A stretch of DNA of 53,486 bases from an uncultured Bacteroidales bacterium (lineage in GTDB: Bacteria > Bacteroidota > Bacteroidia > Bacteroidales > P3), in assembly GCA_944320465.1 (NCBI GenBank), contig CALUHO010000019.1, forward strand, positions 1-53,486, given 5' to 3'. The first letter of the stretch is position 1. Each line of letters opens with the position of its first letter. The translations under genes were made by a program, and so were the position numbers. This document shows, piece after piece, positions 24,992 through 33,120 of the stretch. Under the pieces are notes generated by a model, which searched no databases, was not told the DNA's origin, and saw nothing but the letters and a program-made list of their open reading frames with translations.

Positions 24992-25540
24992 ATGCCTTAG
25001 GCCAGGAATAAGCCGATTCTACGGAATCATTATCACGATGTTCGTGCATGAATATAATCCACCTCATTTTCATGTCCGTCATAATGGATATGGGCATTGA
25101 TAAATATCGAGAACGGAGAAATAACGGGGAATCTTCCTCGAAGAGCATTGAATCTTGCGTATGATTGGTTAGATTTGCACAAAGATGAATTGATGGAAAA
25201 CCGGAGGAGAATGGAAAGAGTAGGGGAATTGGAAAGTATAAAACCTTTGGATTGGATTATGGAACTGCTTTGGATGAAAAAGGCTGAGTATTTGGACGGA
25301 TACAAGTTGTCGTTGGTTTTCAATGACGGCAAAAGGAGGATATTCGATTTTTCCTCGTTGTCAGATAGCGATGAGAAATCATATGGGCCGTTGAAAGATA
25401 TGTCCGTGTTCAAGTCCTTTGCACTTGACGGATGGACAGTGACTTGGAATGAAGGACGGATTGATATAGCTCCTGAATATCTTTCGAGCATGGAATCCCC
25501 GCATAGGAGATCTTCTTTGCGGTTTCTATTTGTCTATTAA
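24992..25540 (+). pseudogene. Frameshifted DUF4160-DUF2442 gene
   Basis: The 5' part reads ISRFYGIIITMFVHEYNPPH and then FHVRHNGYG (25008-25091), the DUF4160 N-terminus, and then runs into TGATAA. The rest of DUF4160 (INIENGEITGNLPRRALNLA) and a following DUF2442 domain (YKLSLVFNDGKRRIFDFSSL, FALDGWTVTWNEGRIDIAPE) continue in another frame from 25097 to 25540. One missing G in the GGG at 25090-25092 explains the break. The likely initiator ATGCCT at 24992 is also out of frame with ATAAGC, a second lesion. The gene is clearly richer in A+T than its neighbours. DUF4160/DUF2442 pairs are often toxin-antitoxin-like accessory genes; the function is not established. Confidence 0.75.
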
Positions 25541-25552
25541 GCTTTCATACAA

Positions 25553-26344
25553 ATGATACGCATACGTTTTTTTTCATGCAGGCTATCGGCCTTGTTGCTG
25601 CTGCCGCTGGCTTTGCTGTCCTGCCAACGCGACCCGATGGAGGGTGGTTTCAACTTCAGCTTCAGCTTCAGCTTCGAGGGCGAACCGCTCAGCTACGATT
25701 CCATTGTCTACACGATAGCTTCCGGCAACCAGATCCGGGTCAGCAATATCCAGTATTTCATCTCGGATGTGGCCTTGGTGGACAATGCAGGAAACCGTCA
25801 CCGCTTCCAGGATTCGGCCAACCAGATCCATTATATCGACAGCGATATTCCGGCCACTTTGCATTGGGAAACCGGCGAAGCCTTTGAGACCGGGGTATAC
25901 CAATGTATAGAGTTCACCTATGGTCTCGATTCCCTGACCAACCGGAATTACATTTTCCGCAACCCGCCCGAAAGCGACATGTTCTGGCCTGAAGCTTTGG
26001 GCGGCGGCTACCATTACATGAAGCTGAACGGCTATTGGCGGAATGCAGAAGATTCACTTTCCGACCAATGGGAGACTTTCGGCTTCCATGCCGGCATCGG
26101 GCAGACATGGCAAGGGGAAACCGCCGTGGCTTTCCATCAGAACTACCGTCGTTTGACGGACACGGTCCGAATCTTCCTTACCGAAGGCGAGACAAGGGAG
26201 TTGACGTTTAACATGGAAGTGTCCGAGTGGTTCCGCAATCCCCATGTATGGGATTTCAATGTGTTCGGCGGGGCGGTCATGCAGAACCAGGAAGCCCAGC
26301 AAGCTATCAAGGACAATGCCACGGGAGTGTTTTCGGTGAAGTAA
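25553..26344 (+). CDS. MbnP-family lipoprotein
   Basis: This 263-residue lipoprotein (signal to LLSC, Cys24) is of the MbnP-like family. Seen: QIRVSNIQYFISDVALVDNA, a DMFWPEALGGGYHYMKLNGY segment, FGFHAGIG and a C-terminal HVWDFNVFGGAVMQNQEA. In the described MbnH/MbnP pair, the di-haem enzyme MbnH oxidises a tryptophan of MbnP and the product binds copper; the same gene pairing here (mbnH at 26601) supports a similar reaction, by inference. The Trp in DMFW is a candidate. Near the N-terminus a hexanucleotide repeat (TTCAGC three times) encodes FSFSFSF. It starts 12 bp after the broken DUF4160 gene. Confidence 0.83.
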   Translation: MIRIRFFSCRLSALLLLPLALLSCQRDPMEGGFNFSFSFSFEGEPLSYDSIVYTIASGNQIRVSNIQYFISDVALVDNAGNRHRFQDSANQIHYIDSDIPATLHWETGEAFETGVYQCIEFTYGLDSLTNRNYIFRNPPESDMFWPEALGGGYHYMKLNGYWRNAEDSLSDQWETFGFHAGIGQTWQGETAVAFHQNYRRLTDTVRIFLTEGETRELTFNMEVSEWFRNPHVWDFNVFGGAVMQNQEAQQAIKDNATGVFSVK

Positions 26345-26377
26345 AGTGATTTCCGTTCAAACTATTCAATAAACTGT

Positions 26378-26581
26378 GAAGCTGTTTAAATTTATTTGTT
26401 TAGGCCATCGGGAGGGGATTTGGAGGGATGGCGCGGCGTTTTTCAAAGGAGGATAGCCAAGCTATCTGACGTGAAAAACGCAAGCAAGACCCCAAATAGC
26501 CCCCGATGGGCAAACAAAATCCTGAAACCGCCCCCTCAAGATTCATTCTTTTCAGGATTGTAAAAAATTTTAAACAGCTTC
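26378..26581 (+). mobile_element. Element A copy 4 (204 bp), between mbnP and mbnH
   Basis: The termini are as in the other A copies, flanked by TGT at 26375-26377 and 26582-26584. It ends 19 bp before the mbnH ATG, so any mbnP-mbnH cotranscript must carry its hairpins. Without the element and one duplicate the two genes would be about 49 bp apart, a normal operon spacing. Confidence 0.9.
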
Positions 26582-26600
26582 TGTAAACTGCGACAACGCT

Positions 26601-27761
26601 ATGCGGCGAATATTTTGGAACCTGTTGGCCTTAGGCTGGGTCGTGGCCCTTGCTTCCTGCGGCCAAGGGCAGCCCGAGCATGTTTTCGAGCCTTCGTATT
26701 TCGATTTGGAGAAGCCGGATTATTTTCCGAGCCAGACCAATGTCCCGGACAACAACCGGCTTTCGACCCAAGGCGTGCGTTTGGGGCGTTATCTTTTTTA
26801 CGATATCCGGCTGAGCGGCCGCCATGAGGGCGATTCGATGCTCAGCTGCGCCACCTGCCATCGCCAGGAACATTCGTTTGAATCCGGTCTGGACAATCCC
26901 CGTTTGGTGGACGGCCGGATGCAGGGCGTTACCGGGGCTTTGACCGCGCATAACATGCTGCCTTTGGTTAATGTGGCCTACAACACCAAGGCTTTCGGCT
27001 GGAATGGTTCCACCGAATACCCCGCGGAAAACTTGGAGCAACTAATCCAAAAGACCCTTTTGGATTCGACCGAATTTGCCGGGAATGCCGATTCCATCGT
27101 GAAGCGCATCGCTTCCATTCCGATGTACCCGCATTTGTTCGAGGAGGCGTTCGGCAGCGAAAGCGTCAGCATGGACCGGATTTGTTCCGCGATAGCCCAG
27201 TTTGTCCGCACTTTGGTTTCGAGCGATTCCAAATTCGACCGTTATATGCGGGGCGAGGCGCAGCTGACCGCCGAGGAAATGCGAGGTTATGTGCTGTTCA
27301 CCACCGAGGAAGGCGCCGACTGTTTCCATTGCCACGGAGGCAGCGGGAACGTGTTGTTTTCCACCTATGATATCTTGATCAACGGCTTGGATCCGGAGGA
27401 ATTCTTTACCGATGCCCACGACCGCTATTCGGTGACGGGGAACGTGGTGGACAGGGGGGCATACCGGGTGCCGACGTTGCGCAATATCGAATACACCGCG
27501 CCCTATATGCACGACGGACGCTTCTCCACTTTGGACGAGGTGATAGACCAGTACAGCGAGAACGTGTATTATTCGCCTTATATTAGCCCGCTGATGCACC
27601 ATGTGCAGGATGGCGGCGTGCAGCTCACTGTCGAGGAAAAAGCTTGCCTGAAAGCTTTTTTGCTGACTTTGAGCGATGAAGGATTCCTGAATAATCCGAA
27701 TTTTTCTAATCCTTTCGTGCAGGATACGATTCCGGCATCCGATGTCTCGGCGGAGGAATGA
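26601..27761 (+). CDS. MbnH-type di-haem cytochrome c peroxidase family protein
   Basis: This 386-residue lipoprotein (lipobox LASC, Cys20) has two haem c sites: CATCH at 83-87 and CFHCH at 241-245. The framework LGRYLFYDIRLSG, LTAHNMLPLVNVAYN, AIAQFVRTLVS and YRVPTLRNIEYTAPYMHDG is that of bacterial di-haem peroxidase/MauG proteins. Paired with an mbnP-type gene, the best call is MbnH, which oxidises tryptophan on its partner in the periplasm; ordinary H2O2 peroxidase remains possible. No cytochrome maturation genes are nearby. Shine-Dalgarno sequence is not evident in the 19 bp between element A and the ATG. Confidence 0.88.
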   Translation: MRRIFWNLLALGWVVALASCGQGQPEHVFEPSYFDLEKPDYFPSQTNVPDNNRLSTQGVRLGRYLFYDIRLSGRHEGDSMLSCATCHRQEHSFESGLDNPRLVDGRMQGVTGALTAHNMLPLVNVAYNTKAFGWNGSTEYPAENLEQLIQKTLLDSTEFAGNADSIVKRIASIPMYPHLFEEAFGSESVSMDRICSAIAQFVRTLVSSDSKFDRYMRGEAQLTAEEMRGYVLFTTEEGADCFHCHGGSGNVLFSTYDILINGLDPEEFFTDAHDRYSVTGNVVDRGAYRVPTLRNIEYTAPYMHDGRFSTLDEVIDQYSENVYYSPYISPLMHHVQDGGVQLTVEEKACLKAFLLTLSDEGFLNNPNFSNPFVQDTIPASDVSAEE

Positions 27762-27880
27762 GCCGGGGCGATGCCGGTTTCAAGGCTATGTTGCAGGAGG
27801 TAGAGGAAAGGTGCGTTTACGCGAACCGGAAGCTGTTGAGGGATTTGACGCGGGCAGACGGGGGCTGGTTGGCGTTTTAA
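27758..27880 (+). CDS. Possible 40-residue ORF downstream of mbnH
   Basis: An ATG overlaps the mbnH stop (ATGA at 27758-27761) and opens a 40-codon frame beginning MSRGDAGFKAMLQEVEERC and ending WLAF with TAA at 27878-27880. The composition is charged, helical and codon-like, but no family is recognised. It may be the truncated start of a larger gene. Its TAA is the left duplicate of element A copy 5. Confidence 0.3.
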   Translation: MSRGDAGFKAMLQEVEERCVYANRKLLRDLTRADGGWLAF

Positions 27881-28084
27881 GAAGCTGTTTAAATTTATTT
27901 GTTTAGGCCATCGGGAGGGGATTTCGAGGAATGGCGCCGCGTTTTTCAAAGGAGGATAGCCAAGCTATCTGACGTGAAAAACGCAAGCCAGACCCGAAAT
28001 AGCCCCCGATGGGCAAACAAAATCCTGAAACCGCCCCTTGAAAATCCATTCTTTTCAGGATTGTAAAAAATTTTAAACAGCTTC
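27881..28084 (+). mobile_element. Element A copy 5 (204 bp), before the ABC-F gene
   Basis: It is flanked by TAA at 27878-27880 and 28085-28087. Internal pairings can be placed exactly: termini 27881-27893/28072-28084; CCATCGGG 27908-27915 with CCCGATGG 28005-28012; GCGTTTTTCA 27939-27948 with TGAAAAACGC 27975-27984; GATAGC/GCTATC 27955-27960/27964-27969; and a side hairpin AATCCTGAAA 28021-28030 with TTTCAGGATT 28053-28062. It ends 22 bp before the ABC-F ATG. Confidence 0.9.
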
Positions 28085-28106
28085 TAAATTTTACAAACAG
28101 AATAGA

Positions 28107-30008
28107 ATGAATTATTTGTCGGTGGAAGGCCTGAGCAAGACCTTCGGCGAGAAGCAGTTGTTCTCCGACTTGGGTTTCGGTCTGGAGAAAGGGGAGAAAG
28201 CGGCCTTGGTGGCCAAGAACGGGGCCGGGAAAACCACCTTGCTCAATATCATAACCGGGAAGATACTGCCCGACAGCGGGGAAGTGACGCTGCACAAGGG
28301 AATCCGGATGGATTACTTGCCGCAGAACCCGGTCTTCGACCCGGAGGAAAGCATCATGGACTTTGTGTTTTCGGGCGACAGCCTGGCGGTGCAGGCGGCG
28401 CGGGAGTACGAAGAGGTGCTTTGGGCGATGGAAAAGAACCTGACGCCCGAACTGCAGCATCGCTTGGACGAGGCCACGGCCCGGATGGACCAGTTGCAGG
28501 CCTGGGACATCGAGGAAAAGATCAAGGAAGTGCTTTACCGTCTGGAACTGCCCAAGACAGACCAGAAGATGGGCGAGCTTTCCGGCGGGCAGCAGAAGAA
28601 AGCCGCTTTGGCAAGGGTGCTGATCGAGGGGGCGGACCTGCTTCTGATGGACGAGCCGACCAACCATCTGGATATGGCCATGACCGAGTGGTTGGAGGAT
28701 TTCCTTCGCCGCCAGCAGCTTGCATTGTTGCTCGTGACCCACGACCGGACCTTCCTCGACCATGTCTGCAGCAAGATTCTGGAGATAGACCGGGGCAAGA
28801 TTTACACCTATAAAGGCAATTACGCTTACTTTATAGAGAAGAAGGCCGAGCGGGAGAGCATGGAACGGGCCGAAGTGGAAAAAGCCAGGAACATCTACCG
28901 GCGGGAACTGGAGTGGATGCGGCGGATGCCGTCGGCGCGGGGTACCAAGGCCAAGGCGCGCAAGGACGCTTTTGCGGAGGTCAAGGAAAAGGCCATGCGT
29001 CGACTGGACGAAGCTGCGCCGGAACTGAGCGTGCAGAGCAGCCGTTTAGGCGGGAAGATATTGGAGGTCTATAACCTCTGCAAGAGCTACGAGGGCGAGA
29101 AACTGATCGATGATTTCTCCTATATTTTCAAGAAAGGGGAGAAAGTGGGCATCGTGGGGCGCAACGGCATCGGCAAGTCTACCTTGCTAAACCTGCTGAC
29201 CGGAGCCTTGAAGCCGGATTCGGGCCGCATCATCGTGGGCGATACCGTCAAGTTCGGCTATTACACCCAGGGCGGGCTTCCGGCGCACGAAGACCGGCGG
29301 GTCATCGACATCATCAAGGAAGTGGCCGAGGTGGTCCGCATGCAGGACGGCCGCGAAATCTCGGCATCCCAGTTCTTGAATTACTTCCAGTTCGAGCCTA
29401 CTACCCAGTACAATTATTTCTCCAATCTGAGCGGGGGCGAACGTCGCAGGCTGTACCTGATACGGACGCTGATGGCCAATCCCAATTTCCTGATTCTGGA
29501 CGAGCCGACAAACGACCTGGATGTGTACACTTTGATGCTTTTGGAGGATTTCCTGAAGCATTACCAAGGCTGCGTGCTGATTGTGAGCCACGACCGGAGC
29601 TTCTTGGACCATATCGCCGACCATCTCTTCGTGTTCGAGGGAGAGGGGAAAATCAAGGACTGGTACGGAACCTATGAAGAATACAGGCAAAAGAAAGCCG
29701 AAGAACAAAAGCACGCCCAGCTTCAAGGCCGGAAGGAAAAGGAAGAAAAACGGGTAGAGAGCAAGATTGAAGCCCGGAAGGAATCCAAGCCCAAAGCCAC
29801 TTTCAAACAGAAGAAGGAATACGAGGGAATCAATGCCCGGCTGCCTGTTCTGGAAGAAGAAAAGAAGCAGTTGGAAGCCGCGCTTTCGGGTCAGGAGACC
29901 GACCCGGAGAAGATAAACCAGGCATCGGCACGGATGGCCGAGGTGCTGGCCGAGCTTTCGGCCTTGGAAGACCGCTGGCTGGAACTTTCGGACCTTATCG
30001 AATCTTAG
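28107..30008 (+). CDS. ABC-F family ATP-binding protein (Uup-like)
   Basis: This 633-residue protein has two ABC ATPase domains and no membrane segments. Domain 1: AKNGAGKTTLLNI, GELSGGQQKKAALARVL, LLLMDEPTNHLDM. Domain 2: GRNGIGKSTLLNLL, NLSGGERRRLYLIRTLM, LILDEPTNDLDV. A charged linker and a coiled-coil C-terminal extension (about 540-630, with LPVLEEEKKQLEAALSG) point to the Uup branch. ABC-F proteins act on the ribosome, and Uup also affects recombination intermediates and transposon excision. Element A sits immediately upstream. Confidence 0.92.
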   Translation: MNYLSVEGLSKTFGEKQLFSDLGFGLEKGEKAALVAKNGAGKTTLLNIITGKILPDSGEVTLHKGIRMDYLPQNPVFDPEESIMDFVFSGDSLAVQAAREYEEVLWAMEKNLTPELQHRLDEATARMDQLQAWDIEEKIKEVLYRLELPKTDQKMGELSGGQQKKAALARVLIEGADLLLMDEPTNHLDMAMTEWLEDFLRRQQLALLLVTHDRTFLDHVCSKILEIDRGKIYTYKGNYAYFIEKKAERESMERAEVEKARNIYRRELEWMRRMPSARGTKAKARKDAFAEVKEKAMRRLDEAAPELSVQSSRLGGKILEVYNLCKSYEGEKLIDDFSYIFKKGEKVGIVGRNGIGKSTLLNLLTGALKPDSGRIIVGDTVKFGYYTQGGLPAHEDRRVIDIIKEVAEVVRMQDGREISASQFLNYFQFEPTTQYNYFSNLSGGERRRLYLIRTLMANPNFLILDEPTNDLDVYTLMLLEDFLKHYQGCVLIVSHDRSFLDHIADHLFVFEGEGKIKDWYGTYEEYRQKKAEEQKHAQLQGRKEKEEKRVESKIEARKESKPKATFKQKKEYEGINARLPVLEEEKKQLEAALSGQETDPEKINQASARMAEVLAELSALEDRWLELSDLIES

Positions 30009-30068
30009 CGGCACGTTCTCGCGGGACTCCGCACATCACGGGACTCCGCGATTTCTAAACGATACGAC

Positions 30069-30770
30069 ATGGCAAAACAGGAGCAAGCAAGGGGCATGTT
30101 CAACCAGATTGCCCCCAAATACGATTTTCTGAACCATCTGCTTTCGTTCCAGATAGACAAGCTGTGGCGGAAGAAGGCCATGCGTTGCCTGACGGAAGCC
30201 GACAAGGAGTATGTGCTGGACGTGGCCTGCGGCACGGCCGACTTTTCGATGACGGCTGTCAAGGCCGGTGCCAAGCAGGTCTTGGGCATGGATATTTCGG
30301 AAGAGATGATGAAGATAGGCGAAGCCAAGGTTCGCGAAGCCGGCTTGTCGGAGCGTATCCGTTTCAAGCAGGGGCCTTGCGAGGACTTGGGCGAAGCCGA
30401 TCGGACTTTCTCGGCGGCTACCGTGGCTTTCGGAGTCCGGAATTTCGAGGATCGGGAAGCCGGGATGCGGGAAATCTGCCGGGTATTGAAACCGGGCGGA
30501 CATTTGGTGATTCTGGAATTCTCCTTGCCGAGGCATTGGCTTATCCGTCAGCTGTACCTCTTTTATTTCGACCGGCTTCTGCCTTTTATCGGGGGCTTGG
30601 TGTCGGGCGACAAGGCGGCTTATGCTTATCTGCCTGAAAGCGTCCGGAAATTCCCTTCGCCGGAGGATTTTTCGGGGACTTTGGAGCGATGCGGTTTCGA
30701 GGAGGTGAGGTTCCGCCGTCTGACAATGGGCATCGTGGTCTTGTACGAGGCGGTGAAACCGGCCGTGTAA
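30069..30770 (+). CDS. menG: Demethylmenaquinone methyltransferase
   Basis: This 233-residue SAM-dependent methyltransferase catalyses the last step of menaquinone synthesis (ubiE/menG family). Seen: VRGMF-type start (RGMFNQIAPKYDFLNHLLS), motif I VLDVACGTADFSM, VAFGVRNFEDREAGMREICR and KPGGHLVILEFSLP. It lies 60 bp after the ABC-F gene on the same strand and converges with menA, its pathway partner. Confidence 0.95.
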   Translation: MAKQEQARGMFNQIAPKYDFLNHLLSFQIDKLWRKKAMRCLTEADKEYVLDVACGTADFSMTAVKAGAKQVLGMDISEEMMKIGEAKVREAGLSERIRFKQGPCEDLGEADRTFSAATVAFGVRNFEDREAGMREICRVLKPGGHLVILEFSLPRHWLIRQLYLFYFDRLLPFIGGLVSGDKAAYAYLPESVRKFPSPEDFSGTLERCGFEEVRFRRLTMGIVVLYEAVKPAV

Positions 30771-30772
30771 GG

Positions 30773-30792
30773 AGCCTGTTCTCAAACGGGCT
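30773..30792. terminator. Weak hairpin between convergent menG and menA
   Basis: AGCCTGTT (30773-30780) pairs with AACGGGCT (30785-30792) over 8 bp, including one G-U pair, around a 4-nt loop. It lies directly after the menG stop, where convergent transcripts must end. The T-run is short. Confidence 0.4.
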
Positions 30793-30860
30793 TTCATGCC
30801 TTATCCTCGCACGACGAGGGTACGGAATTGAAACAGCGCAACCGGACCCGAAAGCCCAGG

Positions 30861-31766
30861 CTATAGACACAGCCCGACAGCGGCCAGGATGCAGAATGCC
30901 AAGGTGGAGACAGAGAGGAATTTCAGTTGGGGATCCAAAGCCCGGCCTTCGCCTTTGGCAATGCAGTGCAAGTGCCGGATAAACAAAGGCAAAGACAAGA
31001 AATAAAGAAAGTCCCAAAGGGAATCGAAAGTAATGCTCGAATAAACTGTCATCAGCAGCCAGCCTCCGATGATCAGCCCGAAATGGTAGATCTTGGCTTT
31101 GTGCAAGCCTAATTTTACGGCAATCGTATGCTTTCCGCAGGCGGCATCGTTTTCCCTGTCCCGCATGTTGTTGACATTGAGCACGCCAGTAATGAAGAAT
31201 CCCGCTCCGGAAGCCGGCAGCAGGATCAGCGGGATTTCGGAAATCACCGGCCTCATCAGGAAATAGGACCCGCAGGTGCTGAGCAGCCCGAAGAAAAGGA
31301 ATACGAAGACATCGCCCAAGCCCTGGTACCCGTAAGGGCGGGTGCCTAAGGTGTAGCCCAAAGCGGCCAGAATCGCTAAAGCCCCGCCGCAGAGCAGGAT
31401 ATAGCTGTTGGAACAGAACAGGCATCCGAAAGCTTTGTATATCAAAGAAATTCCAAAGAAAACGGCTAACAGGCAGAAACCGGCGACCATGAGTCTGTAA
31501 TCCTTGACGCTCAATACGCCGGCTTGCAGTCCCCGGGTGGGGCCGAGACGGTTCTCGTTGTCGGTGCCATGCCTCATATCTCCCAAATCATTGGCTAGAT
31601 TGCTTACGATTTGCAAACAGAGTGTTGTCAACAGGGCGAGTCCGAAGACCGGCCAGGAAAAGTTGCCGGAAGGATAGGCCAGGAAGCTGCCTAAGATGAT
31701 GCCGGAGATCGAAAGGGGGAGCGTGCGAGGGCGCAGGCTTTGGATGCGGTATGCCAGTTTGTTCAT
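30861..31766 (-). CDS. menA: 1,4-dihydroxy-2-naphthoate octaprenyltransferase
   Basis: This 301-residue inner-membrane prenyltransferase of the UbiA superfamily has about eight or nine hydrophobic helices. The Asp-rich substrate motif NDLGDMRHGTDNENRLGPTR lies near residue 60 and a second one, NVNNMRDRENDAACGK, near 200. It attaches the polyprenyl chain to form demethylmenaquinone, the substrate of MenG encoded just beyond it. It is divergent from bamD, with 127 bp between their starts. Confidence 0.94.
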   Translation of the reverse strand: MNKLAYRIQSLRPRTLPLSISGIILGSFLAYPSGNFSWPVFGLALLTTLCLQIVSNLANDLGDMRHGTDNENRLGPTRGLQAGVLSVKDYRLMVAGFCLLAVFFGISLIYKAFGCLFCSNSYILLCGGALAILAALGYTLGTRPYGYQGLGDVFVFLFFGLLSTCGSYFLMRPVISEIPLILLPASGAGFFITGVLNVNNMRDRENDAACGKHTIAVKLGLHKAKIYHFGLIIGGWLLMTVYSSITFDSLWDFLYFLSLPLFIRHLHCIAKGEGRALDPQLKFLSVSTLAFCILAAVGLCL

Positions 31767-31866
31767 TTTGTATTGCTTGCAAAAAGGCGGCCTGAATCCA
31801 AGCTACCCGGAAAAGTCACGAAGATACGATGATGAAATCGAATTTCGCAAATTCAAGAGCTTTTTA

Positions 31867-31874
31867 TATCTTCG
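31867..31874 (+). promoter_or_regulatory. Variant -7 box (TATCTTCG) for bamD
   Basis: TATCTTCG here predicts transcription from about 31880, after the in-frame ATG at 31879, so translation should begin at 31894. It probably drives the whole bamD-to-aroE cluster. Confidence 0.5.
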
Positions 31875-31893
31875 CAAGATGTTTTATTCTAAC

Positions 31894-32682
31894 ATGAAAT
31901 ATATCATCTTGATAACAAGCGTTTTGCTGTTATGCAGCAGTTGCGCTTACCAGAAAGAATACAACCAAGTTGTCAAGCAAGGAACGGTGGAGGATCGCTA
32001 TAACTTTGCGGTCAAAGCTTATGAAAAGCAGGATTACAAACGGGCTATTTCCTTGTTCGAGGAGATTCTGCCGCTTTTCCGTGGAAAAGACGGATTGGAA
32101 GGCGTTTTGTACAATGTAGCTTACTCGTATTTTTACGACAAAGACTATTTCATGGCCTCTTATTATTTCCGTTCGTTGGCCCGTCAATTCCCTAATAGCG
32201 AATACACGGAGGAAGTGACTTATATGTCGGCTTATTGCAAGACATTGGAATCGCCCGACTACCAGTTGGATCAAACCGCAACAAAAGAGGCCATAGAGCA
32301 GTTGCAGCTGTATATCAATTATTATCCAGAAAGCCGTCGGGTTGACGAAGCCAGCCGTCTGATTGCCGAGATGCGTCAGAAATTGGCGACAAAGGCTTTC
32401 CACGTGGCGGAAATGTACTATAAGCGCGGGTTGTACAATGCGGCTTCGATTTCATACAACAATTTTTTGAGGGAATATCCGGAATCTTCCGACCGGGAAC
32501 AGGCCATGTTCCTGATGATCAAGAGCCGTTATCTCTATGCCAAGAATAGTTTTGCATCTTTGCAACGGGAACGGTACCAGAAGGTCCTGGATGCCTATGA
32601 ACTCTTCCTCAGGACCTATTCCGAATCCCCGTACCGGGAAGAAATAGAAGAATATGTCGAAATAGCAAAGGAACATCTCTGA
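31894..32682 (+). CDS. bamD: Outer membrane assembly lipoprotein BamD
   Basis: This 262-residue lipoprotein (MKYIILITSVLLLCSSC, lipobox CSSC) has TPR-like helices: EDRYNFAVKAYEKQDYKRAI, YFRSLARQFPNSEYTEEVTY, YYPESRRVDEASRLIAEMR and ALDAYELF-type repeats to the end. It is the periplasmic scaffold of the BAM complex that inserts outer-membrane barrels. The start at 31894 is set by the signal peptide and the promoter box. First gene of the cluster, 65 bp before rpoZ, an arrangement conserved in Bacteroidales. Confidence 0.92.
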   Translation: MKYIILITSVLLLCSSCAYQKEYNQVVKQGTVEDRYNFAVKAYEKQDYKRAISLFEEILPLFRGKDGLEGVLYNVAYSYFYDKDYFMASYYFRSLARQFPNSEYTEEVTYMSAYCKTLESPDYQLDQTATKEAIEQLQLYINYYPESRRVDEASRLIAEMRQKLATKAFHVAEMYYKRGLYNAASISYNNFLREYPESSDREQAMFLMIKSRYLYAKNSFASLQRERYQKVLDAYELFLRTYSESPYREEIEEYVEIAKEHL

Positions 32683-32747
32683 GAACGCCCGCATGTTCCT
32701 TCCGCAGGATTTCATGAAACGTCATTTTAGAAAAATATTACAAGAAA

Positions 32748-33098
32748 ATGGATTACAAGAAAATCAAAGCCAGTCATGAGGCCATTACCCGAGACCTTTC
32801 CGCTTTTGACAAGGAAACGGGAAATATTTATGAAACCGTGGTGATATTGGCCAAAAGAGCCAACCAGATATCTTCGGCCTTGCGTCAGGAATTGGTTAAC
32901 AAGATTTCGGAATTTTCGGCTCAAGCCGTCAATGGAGAAGGCATTGACGAAATCTATGAAAACAGGGAACAGATTGAAATTGCCCGTTATTACGAGCAAT
33001 TGCCGAAGCCCAGTTTGATTGCCACTCAGGAACTTTTGGATAAAAGCCTGTGTTTCAAGCGTCCGCAAAAAGAAGATTCGTTGGAGCAGAGCCTGTAA
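32748..33098 (+). CDS. rpoZ: RNA polymerase omega subunit (Rpb6-like)
   Basis: This 116-residue protein matches the Bacteroidota omega/Rpb6 family. Key stretch: TGNIYETVVILAKRANQISS, where the omega fold packs on the beta-prime C-terminus. A longer C-terminal tail ends KRPQKEDSLEQSL. Position between bamD and coaBC is the usual one for this gene in Bacteroidota. It is 22 bp from coaBC. Confidence 0.88.
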   Translation: MDYKKIKASHEAITRDLSAFDKETGNIYETVVILAKRANQISSALRQELVNKISEFSAQAVNGEGIDEIYENREQIEIARYYEQLPKPSLIATQELLDKSLCFKRPQKEDSLEQSL

Positions 33099-33120
33099 TC
33101 CGGATACACTGTAGTTAGCT

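Noticed and set aside
31696..31893. N-terminal extension of BamD overlapping menA
   Set aside because: It would hide the lipoprotein signal, overlaps a gene on the other strand and precedes the promoter box at 31867.
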